From assembly GCA_015075405.1 (NCBI GenBank), contig JABTUK010000002.1, positions 1,892,408-1,956,407 of the forward strand: a stretch of 64,000 nucleotides of DNA, given 5' to 3'. The stretch comes from Anaerolineales bacterium (GTDB taxonomy: Bacteria; Chloroflexota; Anaerolineae; 4572-78; J111). The notes beneath the pieces were generated by a model. The model worked only from the letters and a program-made list of their open reading frames with translations, was not told where the DNA came from and searched no databases. The translations under genes and the position numbers were made by a program. Positions 40,532 to 49,321 of this stretch are shown here, piece by piece. Position 1 is the first letter of the stretch; every line of letters begins with the position of its first letter.

Positions 40532-40681
40532 CACTAACTGTGGAGAAAGAGCCATGTCATTGTAATCCACGATATTTGTCACTGTTAAAGCCCCCTCAAA
40601 CATTATAATATCAATCATAGAACAATTTATCTCGCCCTCCGGCTGCATTGGAGCAGCATTAACCCTTAATGGAGATTGACT

Positions 40682-41152
40682 ATGGTTAAGCATTACCAAC
40701 ACATTCTTCTTCCTTTGGACGGCTCCCCCCTGGCTGAACTGGCCCTGGCCGATGCTTTTGCGGTGGCGGAGCTCAGCCGGGCTGAAATAACCCTGCTGCA
40801 AGTCATCCCCCCGATTGATCACGTCATTGCCAGCGAAGCCGAACATCCCATTTTTGTGGATCAGCAGTGGGAGGCCAAAAAAGCCCTGGCCCGCGAATAT
40901 CTGCTGAGTGTGTGCGAGCGCGTTGGCTGCCCTGATGTAACCGTCCATACAGCAGTGGAGATGGGACCTGCTGCCGAAACCATCATTGACTACGCCCATC
41001 ACCATCCGATTGACCTCATCGTGATGGCTACGCATGGCCGTTCCGGCTTGCAGCGCTGGGTTTACGGCAGCGTGGCGGATAAAGTGCTGCGCGGCGCAAC
41101 TCAGCCCATTCTGCTGGTGCGGGCCTACCCCGAAAACCCGGCCAAAGGGTAA
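40682..41152 (+). CDS. Universal stress protein (UspA family)
   Basis: This 156-residue single-domain protein begins HILLPLDGSPLAELAL and has the ATP-binding signature ATHGRSGLQRWVYGSVADKV (G-2x-G-9x-G-S), so it belongs to the ATP-binding subclass. GGAG lies 7 nt before the chosen ATG; a TTG two codons earlier is less likely. A TATAAT is present about 70 nt upstream. A second UspA protein lies near 53 kb. Confidence 0.9.
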   Translation: MVKHYQHILLPLDGSPLAELALADAFAVAELSRAEITLLQVIPPIDHVIASEAEHPIFVDQQWEAKKALAREYLLSVCERVGCPDVTVHTAVEMGPAAETIIDYAHHHPIDLIVMATHGRSGLQRWVYGSVADKVLRGATQPILLVRAYPENPAKG

Positions 41153-41154
41153 AT

Positions 41155-41273
41155 GATTTTTGGCGATCAAACCGGGTAATATGTTTTGGAAGGCTGGAGG
41201 ATCGGAGCGTTGGAGGCTGCCTAATCCAAGTCTCCCACCTTCAGGATGATTACCCGTTTTGAAAATCAAAAAT
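41155..41273. repeat. Imperfect inverted-repeat element with repeat-like interior
   Basis: GATTTTTGGCGATCAAACCG plus GGTAAT pairs with ATTACCCGTTTTGAAAATCA plus AAAAT. The interior has GGAAGGCTGGAGGATCGGAG and CCAAGTCTCCCACCTTC, again a folded GA/CT-rich repeat. It begins at the UspA stop and may end that transcript. Confidence 0.55.
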
Positions 41274-41327
41274 AGATTTTAGCGACTAGACTTTTGCTTC
41301 CCCCCGGCCTGGACTACAATATTAAAG

Positions 41328-41378
41328 CTGGAGTCCAAAGCTTGCTTTGGAAAGGTCAAAGCAAGCTTTGGACTCCAG
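41328..41378. repeat. Perfect 21-bp inverted repeat
   Basis: A 21-bp arm starting CTGGAGTCCAAAGCTTGC and its exact complement are separated by 9 nt. It lies just upstream of the nitroreductase coding region. There is no T-run after it, so it is not a standard terminator. Confidence 0.85.
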
Positions 41379-41424
41379 GCTTCCACAATCCCTACCCATT
41401 TTGAACACAACAGATGATACAAAC

Positions 41425-42051
41425 GTGACTATAAAAAATAACCTTTCCCCAGCTCAAATTCTTTTCAATCTGATCAAAACTCGTCGTTCGATTCGTCGCT
41501 ACACCACTGACCCCATTCCTCCCGAAACTATCAGGCATTTGCTAGAGGCGGCTACCTGGGCCCCTTCGGCGCACAACCGGCAGCCCTGGCGCTTTGCCGT
41601 GCTGACTCGCGCCGCCGACATAAAGCGTCTGGCTGAGGCGATGGGCGCCCGGCTGCGGGCGGACCGCAGCGCCGATGGCGACGCCCCGGCAGACATCGAA
41701 CGGGACGTGGCCCGCAGTTACGCCCGGCTCACCGGCGCGCCGGTGGTGATAATCGTCTGCCTGAGCATGGCCGATATGGACAGCTACCCCGATCCTCGAC
41801 GCAGCCGGAACGAATGGGTCATGGCGGCGCAAAGCACGGCTATGGCCGCTCAAAACCTGCTTCTGCTGGCTCACGCCGAAGGCCTGGCCGCCTGCTGGAT
41901 TTGCGCCCCGCTGTTTGCACCCGACCTGGTTCGAGAAACCCTGGCCCTACCTGTTGATTGGGAACCCCAGGGTCTCATCACCCTGGGCCGGCCCGCCGAA
42001 ACGCGGGATAAGGCCCGTCTGCCTATTGACACGAAGATAAAATTCCTTTAA
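41425..42051 (+). CDS. Nitroreductase-family protein, FbiB C-terminal-like (F420 maturation candidate)
   Basis: This FMN-binding protein of about 208 residues has the nitroreductase motifs TRRSIRRYTTDPIP, AATWAPSAHNRQPWRF and AAQNLLLLAHAEGLAACWI. The wording of these motifs is close to the C-terminal half of mycobacterial FbiB, which reduces dehydro-F420-0 during F420 synthesis, and the ligase half (cofE) is encoded nearby. The start is uncertain: the open frame extends upstream through the 21-bp inverted repeat, and no ribosome-binding site decides between that, a TTG and the GTG chosen here. A general nitroreductase role is the alternative. Confidence 0.75.
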   Translation: MTIKNNLSPAQILFNLIKTRRSIRRYTTDPIPPETIRHLLEAATWAPSAHNRQPWRFAVLTRAADIKRLAEAMGARLRADRSADGDAPADIERDVARSYARLTGAPVVIIVCLSMADMDSYPDPRRSRNEWVMAAQSTAMAAQNLLLLAHAEGLAACWICAPLFAPDLVRETLALPVDWEPQGLITLGRPAETRDKARLPIDTKIKFL

Positions 42052-42070
42052 GCTACGGACAATGAAAAAA

Positions 42071-42124
42071 TGATACGTGATACGTGATGCGTGAAAGATT
42101 TTCACGCATCACGTATCACGTATC
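42071..42124. repeat. Short-tandem-repeat hairpin (TGATACG unit)
   Basis: A near-perfect 25-bp stem is made of two to three copies of TGATACGTGATGCGTGA and the complement TCACGCATCACGTATCACG. It is closely related to the hairpin near 36.85 kb. It ends 30 nt before the zinc-ribbon gene. Confidence 0.92.
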
Positions 42125-42153
42125 ACGCCTCCTTCAGAAAGCGAGATCACTTC

Positions 42154-43830
42154 ATGGCCACTGGTAGCAAAATCTACGAAGTCAAATGTCCCTCCTGCGG
42201 CGCGCCCCTTTCGATGACCGGCGAGCGCACCACCTGCAATTACTGCGGCGCGGTACTTGAACGCGAGCGACCTGTTGCCCCGGAGCCGGCAGTTGTCTCC
42301 AAAACCCAGGAACCGCAAGTTATTGTGATTCAAACAGGGCGTCCCATTACCTCAGTTTCGCGAAAATCGGGTGGTTCATCCTGCCTGTCGGTATTGTTCA
42401 TGCTAGTGTTGATCGTAGGGATTGGGGGAGCGGTCGGCTGGTTTCAATTTCGAGAGCAGTTGTCAAGCTTGAGTGGGCTGGCCGACCTGGCCCAGTTAGC
42501 CAACCTGAGCCAACTGGAAAAAATTACCAATACCATTATGATTTCGTCGCTGACCGACGTTATGTTGCTGTCCAACGGCAATGATACGGAACCCGACTTT
42601 TTGACTTACGTGTATAAAAACGACGCTCAAACTTATGCTTTGACTTACGTCAACACCCTTAGTTCGACCATTCGCTGGGAAAGCCCGCCCTTAAAGGAGT
42701 GGTATTCGGCCAGAGTCCTGCAATCGCCTGAGGCTTTGTATACCTCCGATGAAACCAAGCTGCTGGCTTTGAATCGGGCTGATGGCAAGGTCTTGTGGCA
42801 AACCTCGCTGGCCGATAAGCTCTCGCCCAGTTGCAGCAACTGCTTTGAGCTGCTGGCCGGGCGGCTGGTGGCGCTGGTGCAGGGGGGCACGGTCCAGGGA
42901 TTCAACGCCGAAACCGGGCAACTGGTCTGGAACAAGCGTCTTAATTTTGAACCAACAGGACGATTACTGCCGGCCGGCGAACAACTCTTGATTTTTGACC
43001 GCACCGCCGACAGTCGAAATAATCTGATCACGGTTGTTGACCCGGCCAGCGGCGACACTATCGCCGAGATGACCTTGTCGGCGTGTGATGGGCGCTTGTT
43101 TGATCTAAGCCATCCGCTGCTATACAACCAAAATCGGGGCGAACTCTATATGATTTCCGGCAATATTATCGGCCCCGCCTGTGTCCAGGTGGTGGATATC
43201 GCCGGTCAACAGATAAGCCATGAGCTTGTTTTTGAAGGGGTGGCTTTACCGGCGGATTTTAGCGATTTTGTCTCTGAGCAGAGCCGGGCGCTCCTGACCG
43301 AAGATTACTTGTATTTTTCGGCTCAAGAACAACAGGTCAGCGGCAGCGGCCCCGGCTTGATTGTCAAAGTAAATTTGAGTGATAAGAGCTGGCAAGTTTT
43401 ACCCCCTTCACCCGACTATGAACTGGTTCCTCTGGCCGTGACGGATAATCTGCTGGTAGTGCGGGCTACACGCAGCCGAGGCGCCGAACGCAGCGAATTG
43501 TGGGGGCTGGACCTGGCTTCCGGGCAGCCACGCTGGCAGTATGTTTTGCAAGCCCCGCGCTGGTTCAAAGAACCCGGCTCCGGGGCCGGCTGGGATTGGC
43601 ATTTGACCCCGGCCGGGCTGGCGGTGCTGCAAATTTCCAGCGATCCCGATCAGCTGCTGGTAGAAATGTTGAACCCTCAAACCGGCGTCAGCGCCGGGCA
43701 AAAAACCATCCCGCTGGAAGATGATTATTTAACGGACATTGTCTGGACGGATGAGGCCGCCTGGCTGGCCTTGCGTAAAATTCACAAAGTGGATTTGCAG
43801 ACGGGTACAGTAAGCTACACCTGGCCGTAA
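42154..43830 (+). CDS. Membrane protein with N-terminal zinc ribbon and PQQ-like beta-propeller
   Basis: This 558-residue protein has a zinc ribbon at the N-terminus (CPSCGAPL ... TCNYCGAVL), a membrane helix near residue 80 (LSVLFMLVLIVGIGGAVGWF) and an extracytoplasmic domain with propeller-like repeats (LLALNRADGKVLWQTSL, VQGFNAETGQLVWNKRL, LWGLDLASGQPRWQYVL). PQQ-like propellers here probably serve binding rather than quinoprotein catalysis. It ends 4 nt before the large MBL-STAS-pseudokinase-AAA gene and is surely cotranscribed with it. The ATG chosen follows the repeat hairpin. Confidence 0.78.
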   Translation: MATGSKIYEVKCPSCGAPLSMTGERTTCNYCGAVLERERPVAPEPAVVSKTQEPQVIVIQTGRPITSVSRKSGGSSCLSVLFMLVLIVGIGGAVGWFQFREQLSSLSGLADLAQLANLSQLEKITNTIMISSLTDVMLLSNGNDTEPDFLTYVYKNDAQTYALTYVNTLSSTIRWESPPLKEWYSARVLQSPEALYTSDETKLLALNRADGKVLWQTSLADKLSPSCSNCFELLAGRLVALVQGGTVQGFNAETGQLVWNKRLNFEPTGRLLPAGEQLLIFDRTADSRNNLITVVDPASGDTIAEMTLSACDGRLFDLSHPLLYNQNRGELYMISGNIIGPACVQVVDIAGQQISHELVFEGVALPADFSDFVSEQSRALLTEDYLYFSAQEQQVSGSGPGLIVKVNLSDKSWQVLPPSPDYELVPLAVTDNLLVVRATRSRGAERSELWGLDLASGQPRWQYVLQAPRWFKEPGSGAGWDWHLTPAGLAVLQISSDPDQLLVEMLNPQTGVSAGQKTIPLEDDYLTDIVWTDEAAWLALRKIHKVDLQTGTVSYTWP

Positions 43831-43834
43831 ACTG

Positions 43835-46800
43835 ATGAAGATTAAAATCTGGGGCGCACGGGGGTCTATTCCAACGCCGCTCGACCCTAAAGAAATTGAA
43901 GGGAAGATTTGTCAGGCTATAAATAGCCTGGCAGATATTGATACCCATGATATGGCCGCAGTGCAGGCTTATGTGGCCGGATTACCCCCCTTCATCCGGG
44001 GCACGGTGGGGGGCAATACTTCGTGCGTAGAAATCCAGGCCAGGGGTGAAACATTTATAATTGATGCGGGCAGCGGTTTGCGGCGGCTGGGGCTGGAATT
44101 GATGAAGGGGCCTTGCGGCCGCGGCCGGGGCAGATTGCATCTCTTTTTGACCCACCTGCATTGGGATCATCTTCAGGGCTTTCCCTTTTTTACGCCAGCC
44201 TTCATTCCGGGCAATCACCTGATCTTTTACAGTATTCACGATGTTGAAACAGCTTTGAGCGAACAACAGCGCTATCAGTTCTTCCCGGTCGCCTTTAATG
44301 CCGAACAAGCGGAGCGCGAGTTTCAACAATTGTCCGCGGAGCAGCGCCAACGCTACGGTTATGTCCCCGCGATGCAGGCCCGCCGCGAATTTGTCAGGCT
44401 CGAAGTCGGTGCGCCTTTTTCTGTTGGCCCCCTCAAAATCAACACTATCCAAAATCATCATCCTGGCGATGCCTATAGTTTCCGTTTTGAAGACCAGCAC
44501 AGCGTTTTTGTTTATGCCAATGACGCTGAATACAAAAATCTGGAGGATGAATCCACCCAGGCCCGGCTTGATTTCTTCAGAGGTGCGGACGCGCTTATTT
44601 TCGATGCCCAGTATGGCCTGCGAGAGTCGTGGGAAAGCAAAGCCGACTTTGGACACAGCTCGGCTATGATTGGGGTAGATTTTGCCCGGCGCGCCGGGGT
44701 TAAGCGGCTCCTGCTGGCCCATCACGAACCGCTCTATTCTGATGCTCAACTGCAAAAAATTCAGGAAACGGCGATTGCCTATCAAGCTCAGGATGCCAGC
44801 CTGCCCACCTGCGAGGTTCTACTGGCCTACGAAGGGCTGCAACTCGACTTGACCCCGGCTGGAGCCACCGAAGTTCAACTCATCCCCGAACACGACGCAG
44901 TTATAGCAACCCCCACCAGCATCTTTGATGAACAGCAAGTCCATCAGCTCATCCAACAATTCGCTACTTTGTCTACCCCGGAAGACCCAACCAGTTCGGT
45001 CATTGACTTGTCACAGGTAGAGCATTTAACCACGGCCAGCCTCAAGGCGCTGGTCAACTTTAATCAGCAGCGTAAAACCACCCCGGTGGTTTTGGCCGCG
45101 CCCTCGCCGGCGGTCGAAACCGTTATCAAGCTGGCCGGCTACGGCGATTATTTTGCCGTCTACCCTACGGTTGAGGAAGCGACTAAAGCGGTGCGAGCCA
45201 GGCAAGCGCTGAAGCTGCCTGGTCAGATCATTAACAAGCAGTATCAAATTGCCGACCAACTGGGGGAAGGTCGTTTGGGCACGGTTGTAAAAGTTATGGA
45301 CCTGCAAACTCAGCGAATGGCAGCTCTCAAAACACTCCCCCTGACCCTGGGAGTAGAAACGATTGATCGTTTTGCCAGTCAAGTGCATCTGTTGTTAGAG
45401 TTGGACCATCCCCACATTGCCCACATTTATGACTGTGATTGGAGCCAGGACGGCAGCTACACTTTTATCGTCGAGGAACTGCTGGCTGGCCCTACCTTGT
45501 ACGAAAGACTGGTCAACCAGAAAGAACGATTGACCGAAGACGAGATTCTGAAGATCGCCTTGGATTTGACCCTGGCCCTGGAGTATGCTCACAGCCGGGG
45601 TGTGATTCATGGCAATTTGAGACCTGAGGATATTTTTTTGACCCCCCAGGGGGTCAAACTGAGTAGTTTTGGCCTGGGCCGGCTGGAAGAAACACGCAAC
45701 CTGCTTGAGGCCCCCATGCTCTTTCTGACGGCCTCGCACCTGGCCCCGGAGCAAATCCTGGGGCATTCCCTGGATGCCCGGACCGACTTGTACGCCCTGG
45801 GTGTGATTTTGTATCAATTAATTACCGGGCGCTTACCCTTTGAAGGGACCGAGCGCGAGATCCTCCAGGCCCATCTGGAACAGCAACCTATCCCGCCGCG
45901 CCAATTAAACCCCAATCTGTCCTACTCCATCGAACATCTGGTTTTGAAACTACTGGCTAAAAATCCCAATGATCGCTACGCCAGCGTTAAACAGGCTCGC
46001 CGCATTGCGAGTGGTTTGATCTTCAGCGGAGGAGAAGGCCATCTGCCCGGCCAACAGCCCCTGGTTGGCCGCGAATACCAACTTCAAAGGCTGGACGCCT
46101 GCTGGACGGAAGTTCAGGCTGGATGCGGCCAATTGGCCCTCATCACCGGCGAGTCGGGAATTGGCAAAACCAGCCTGGCCCGGCAATTTGCCGCCGAGAG
46201 GCAGGCCGAAGTGGTGCTGATGGGCCGTTGCCAGGCAGGCGCAGGTGGCCCGCCGTATCAGCCTTTCCGTGAAGCTTTGCAAGCCTATTTTGCTACCGTT
46301 CCCCCCGAACTTTTCAACCAGGAGACGCAGCAGCTCATCGCTAACTTTACCCGGTTAGCGCCCGAACTGCGCCAAATTGTCCCCGGGTTACCCGAACCGC
46401 CGGCTCTGGAACCCCAGCAGGAACAGGTACGTTTAATCACCAGTCTGGCCCAATTTATCAAACAAGCGGCGCAGCAGCGACCCTGGCTGTTAATTCTGGA
46501 CGATTTGCAGTGGATTGACCCCAGCAGCCTGGAACTGCTGCGTTACTTAGGTCGTCATCTGCCGGAAACGGCGCTTTTTGTTATCGGCACATATCGTGAT
46601 ACGGAGGTGAGGCGCAAGCATCCCCTCCGGGTTCTCCTGCGCGATCTACGTCGAATTGTCTCGCCCCGTCGCCTGCCGCTTAACCGCTTGAGCCTGGCCG
46701 ATGTGGCCCAGCTGTTGAGTGATTTGTGGATCGGGCCGGTACCACAAAATCTAACCCAAAAAATATTTCAGCAAACCAAAGGCAATCCGCTGTATGTGGA

Positions 46801-47548
46801 AGAAATAGCCAAGGGGCTAGAGGATGATGGCCTGGTTGTGTTGGATAATGGGGAGTGGCGCTTTCTAGGTTTAGAGATCGTGCGCCTGCCACAAACTATT
46901 CATGAAGCAATTGAAGGGCGCATTCACTATCTCAGCGCCGATGTCCGCGATGTGCTGGCGCAAGCAGCCGTGTTGGGCGAAACATTTCGTCTGGCCGACC
47001 TGGTTGCAATGAGTGGCCTATCTGAATGGACCGTATTGGAACATCTGGATGTAGCTCTGGAGCGGCAACTGGTGCAAGAAATGTCGGGCGATGCGGCCAT
47101 GCGCTTTAGCCACGCCGAAATCCATCAGGTACTCTACCAGGATTTAGGCGATTTGCGTCGCCGCCGGCTGCATCGCCGGGCCGGAGAAACCCTGGAACGC
47201 CGCGCCCAACCTGAGCCTGAGCGTCTGGCTGAGGAACTGGCTCATCATTTTAGCCAGGCCGGCGAGGTAGAGAAGGCTCTGATCTACAGCGTTGTCGCCG
47301 CCCGCCAGGCCGAAACTCTTTACGCCAATGAATTGGCGGCGCAATGGTACAGCCATGCTTTAGATTTGTTAGCTCAGCTTGATCCGGCCGAAATGCCTCT
47401 GTTTGAGGCCCAAAGTTTAGCTATTCATGAAGCGCGGGATAAGGTGCTAACCCCTCAAAACACCCCACCGCAAACTCTCGGCCAATTCCTGCACCTGCTG
47501 GTGAACCCGCCAGGCCAGCAGGGGCAGCCTTTCGGCGGCGATTTCTAG
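43835..47548 (+). CDS. Four-domain signalling fusion: MBL hydrolase, STAS, pseudokinase, AAA ATPase
   Basis: The product is 1237 residues. Residues 1-330 form a metallo-beta-lactamase-fold hydrolase with THLHWDH at 106-112, GGNTSCVEI and HHEPLYSD. Residues about 345-455 are STAS-like (VIDLSQVEHLTTASLKALV). Residues about 467-730 are a Ser/Thr-kinase fold: ADQLGEGRLGTVVKV and Lys499 are kept, but HRD is HGN (592-594) and DFG is SFG (611-613), so it should be a pseudokinase. Residues about 745-1180 are an AAA/ORC-like ATPase with Walker A GESGIGKTS at 772 and Walker B LLILDDLQWID. Such ATPases usually end in long TPR arrays; this one stops early (see findings). It follows the zinc-ribbon gene by 4 nt. 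The last 102 nt overlap the convergent gene. Confidence 0.85.
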   Translation: MKIKIWGARGSIPTPLDPKEIEGKICQAINSLADIDTHDMAAVQAYVAGLPPFIRGTVGGNTSCVEIQARGETFIIDAGSGLRRLGLELMKGPCGRGRGRLHLFLTHLHWDHLQGFPFFTPAFIPGNHLIFYSIHDVETALSEQQRYQFFPVAFNAEQAEREFQQLSAEQRQRYGYVPAMQARREFVRLEVGAPFSVGPLKINTIQNHHPGDAYSFRFEDQHSVFVYANDAEYKNLEDESTQARLDFFRGADALIFDAQYGLRESWESKADFGHSSAMIGVDFARRAGVKRLLLAHHEPLYSDAQLQKIQETAIAYQAQDASLPTCEVLLAYEGLQLDLTPAGATEVQLIPEHDAVIATPTSIFDEQQVHQLIQQFATLSTPEDPTSSVIDLSQVEHLTTASLKALVNFNQQRKTTPVVLAAPSPAVETVIKLAGYGDYFAVYPTVEEATKAVRARQALKLPGQIINKQYQIADQLGEGRLGTVVKVMDLQTQRMAALKTLPLTLGVETIDRFASQVHLLLELDHPHIAHIYDCDWSQDGSYTFIVEELLAGPTLYERLVNQKERLTEDEILKIALDLTLALEYAHSRGVIHGNLRPEDIFLTPQGVKLSSFGLGRLEETRNLLEAPMLFLTASHLAPEQILGHSLDARTDLYALGVILYQLITGRLPFEGTEREILQAHLEQQPIPPRQLNPNLSYSIEHLVLKLLAKNPNDRYASVKQARRIASGLIFSGGEGHLPGQQPLVGREYQLQRLDACWTEVQAGCGQLALITGESGIGKTSLARQFAAERQAEVVLMGRCQAGAGGPPYQPFREALQAYFATVPPELFNQETQQLIANFTRLAPELRQIVPGLPEPPALEPQQEQVRLITSLAQFIKQAAQQRPWLLILDDLQWIDPSSLELLRYLGRHLPETALFVIGTYRDTEVRRKHPLRVLLRDLRRIVSPRRLPLNRLSLADVAQLLSDLWIGPVPQNLTQKIFQQTKGNPLYVEEIAKGLEDDGLVVLDNGEWRFLGLEIVRLPQTIHEAIEGRIHYLSADVRDVLAQAAVLGETFRLADLVAMSGLSEWTVLEHLDVALERQLVQEMSGDAAMRFSHAEIHQVLYQDLGDLRRRRLHRRAGETLERRAQPEPERLAEELAHHFSQAGEVEKALIYSVVAARQAETLYANELAAQWYSHALDLLAQLDPAEMPLFEAQSLAIHEARDKVLTPQNTPPQTLGQFLHLLVNPPGQQGQPFGGDF

Positions 47549-49303
47549 CCGTAACAGCGCAATCACTTCAAGCAGCGGTTCACGGGCGGCGCGGGCAGCA
47601 GCCAGGGCAGTGGCGTAATCTTGACGATACTGCTCCACGGTGAAACCGGAGGGCGCGGCCAGGGTGCGCTGCAAGGTTACTGTTGCCCCATGCAAAACTG
47701 GCGCAATTTTGGCGCAGGCAGCGCCCACCTCAAGAAGCACATCTTTCGCTTCGCCCTCAAAAATTGTGGGAATGATCGCCGGGGGCGTCACAGGGGATTG
47801 CGTTGGCTCTTTGCTCAACATGGTGGCAAAACCACTCTCCAATGCGCCAATCGAAGCCATTGCCTTCCGCAAGGCGGCATCGGCTTCTGACAATCCCTGC
47901 CTGGCTCGCTCCAGGGTAGCGGACGACGACCGGCGCGGAGAGACAGCAGCCTGTTCCGGTTCAGCCTGGGCTGATGATAGGCTTTCGCCCAAAGCAGCGG
48001 CCAACTCGGCGGCGCGCGCCAAAGTTTGCGCCTGAGCCGCCAACAACCAGCGCAAGTAGTTCAGTGGAAAATCGGTCAGCGCAGTCGAAGGGTTGTCCAA
48101 AATCAGCAGCAAATCGGTTGGGCCGGCGGCAGTCTCGGCTTGATACAACCCGCTCACTTTGCCCCGGCCCAGCTTTAAAGTCTCGTCGTCCGAAAGCTCG
48201 CCGGTAAAGCCCAAACGATATGCTTTGGCCTTAGCGGCTGGTGGCATGTCAGTTTTTAGCGCGGCATCGCTGCTGCGGGTCATGACCATACCACCCGAAA
48301 AGGGGGCGAGCAAGGTTTGTCCTTCCAGCCGCAGTTCGGGCAGGGTTTGGCGCCAGAGTTTCTGCCGCACCTGCCAGAAAGTAGGGCGGGGCGAGCCGTC
48401 AGCGCGGAGAGGGGCGTTCGCGGCCCAAACCGGGCCGCGCCCAACATCGGCCGGGTCGGGGTCAGCCTCGATGGGCTGGCGGAGGTTGAGGCTGGCTGTT
48501 TCGGGCGCTTGGCTGAGAGCGGTTAAATCGGCGGGCTGGGTCAGGGTGAAATTTTGCCAGGGCGGAGCGCTTTCAGCGGTCGAGGTATAAATGGGAACTT
48601 GCCAGCCGTGATTGAGAAGAATCTGGCGGTAACTGGATTGGGTCTCGTTTTGTACAGCTTCCAGAAACAGGGCCGCATCTTTTTCCACAGGCGTGGCTGC
48701 TGTGGCCCAATTTTCCGGGAATTTGACCTCGTTGACGGTGCGATAAGCCGTCCCGTAAGCCGCGTTCAAGGCTTCAATCCCGTCATAATGTTTGCGTAGC
48801 CAGATGGGCCATTTTACTTCGCTTAATTGCGGGCTGAGCGGCTGAGGCTGGCCGGACTCAGCCTTAATCTCCAGGGCGATGATTGGGCCAGCCGGCCACT
48901 GTTGGCCTTTCAACGCTCCGCTCAGGGCGCGGAACCAGCCGGTCACTGCCTGGGGCAAAGCCGCTTCAAGATCGTCGGTTTGGCGGAGCAGCCAGAGGGG
49001 CAACCCCTGGCCTAACACGCCTGCCTCAAGATAGGGGCCGGGTTTGAGCAGGCAGACAAAATCCAACGCCGCGCTCAGCCGCAGCAGGCCCACAACATCG
49101 CGCCGGCTGTCGCTTGCGCCGGTCAGGTCAACCGCACCCGGCTCACCTTCGTGAAAACCCCAGGGCAAGCTAAGGCTGAGCGCATTGACGCCCATCTGGC
49201 GCAGCCGGACGAGCAGTAACTCCCATTTTTCGCGGGGGAGGCGAAAGTAATCGAAGTCGGCAGCGATGACTGGTCTGGCGACGGTTTCAAAGTAGGTGGG
49301 CAT
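47447..49303 (-). CDS. GH35-like (beta-galactosidase-like) TIM-barrel protein
   Basis: This 618-residue protein begins with a barrel resembling GH35: GVNALSLSLPWGFHE, LDFVCLLKPGPYLEAGVLGQ (compare RPGPYICAEW), GLPLWLLR and GPIIALEIKAESGQ (compare IQVENEYG). The acid/base Glu is kept in KAES. The last 170 residues are alpha-helical and low in conservation. No signal peptide is seen. GGAGAG lies about 8 nt before the ATG. Its 3' end overlaps the convergent gene by 102 nt. The substrate is not predictable. Confidence 0.68.
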   Translation of the reverse strand: MPTYFETVARPVIAADFDYFRLPREKWELLLVRLRQMGVNALSLSLPWGFHEGEPGAVDLTGASDSRRDVVGLLRLSAALDFVCLLKPGPYLEAGVLGQGLPLWLLRQTDDLEAALPQAVTGWFRALSGALKGQQWPAGPIIALEIKAESGQPQPLSPQLSEVKWPIWLRKHYDGIEALNAAYGTAYRTVNEVKFPENWATAATPVEKDAALFLEAVQNETQSSYRQILLNHGWQVPIYTSTAESAPPWQNFTLTQPADLTALSQAPETASLNLRQPIEADPDPADVGRGPVWAANAPLRADGSPRPTFWQVRQKLWRQTLPELRLEGQTLLAPFSGGMVMTRSSDAALKTDMPPAAKAKAYRLGFTGELSDDETLKLGRGKVSGLYQAETAAGPTDLLLILDNPSTALTDFPLNYLRWLLAAQAQTLARAAELAAALGESLSSAQAEPEQAAVSPRRSSSATLERARQGLSEADAALRKAMASIGALESGFATMLSKEPTQSPVTPPAIIPTIFEGEAKDVLLEVGAACAKIAPVLHGATVTLQRTLAAPSGFTVEQYRQDYATALAAARAAREPLLEVIALLRLEIAAERLPLLAWRVHQQVQELAESLRWGVLRG

Positions 49304-49321
49304 AACTCTCTCCTCAAAGGC

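Noticed and set aside
7880..42124. Could the repeat loci be CRISPR arrays?
   Set aside because: Units are only 6-12 bp, there are no unique spacers of constant length between them, most loci have complementary arms, and no cas gene is present.
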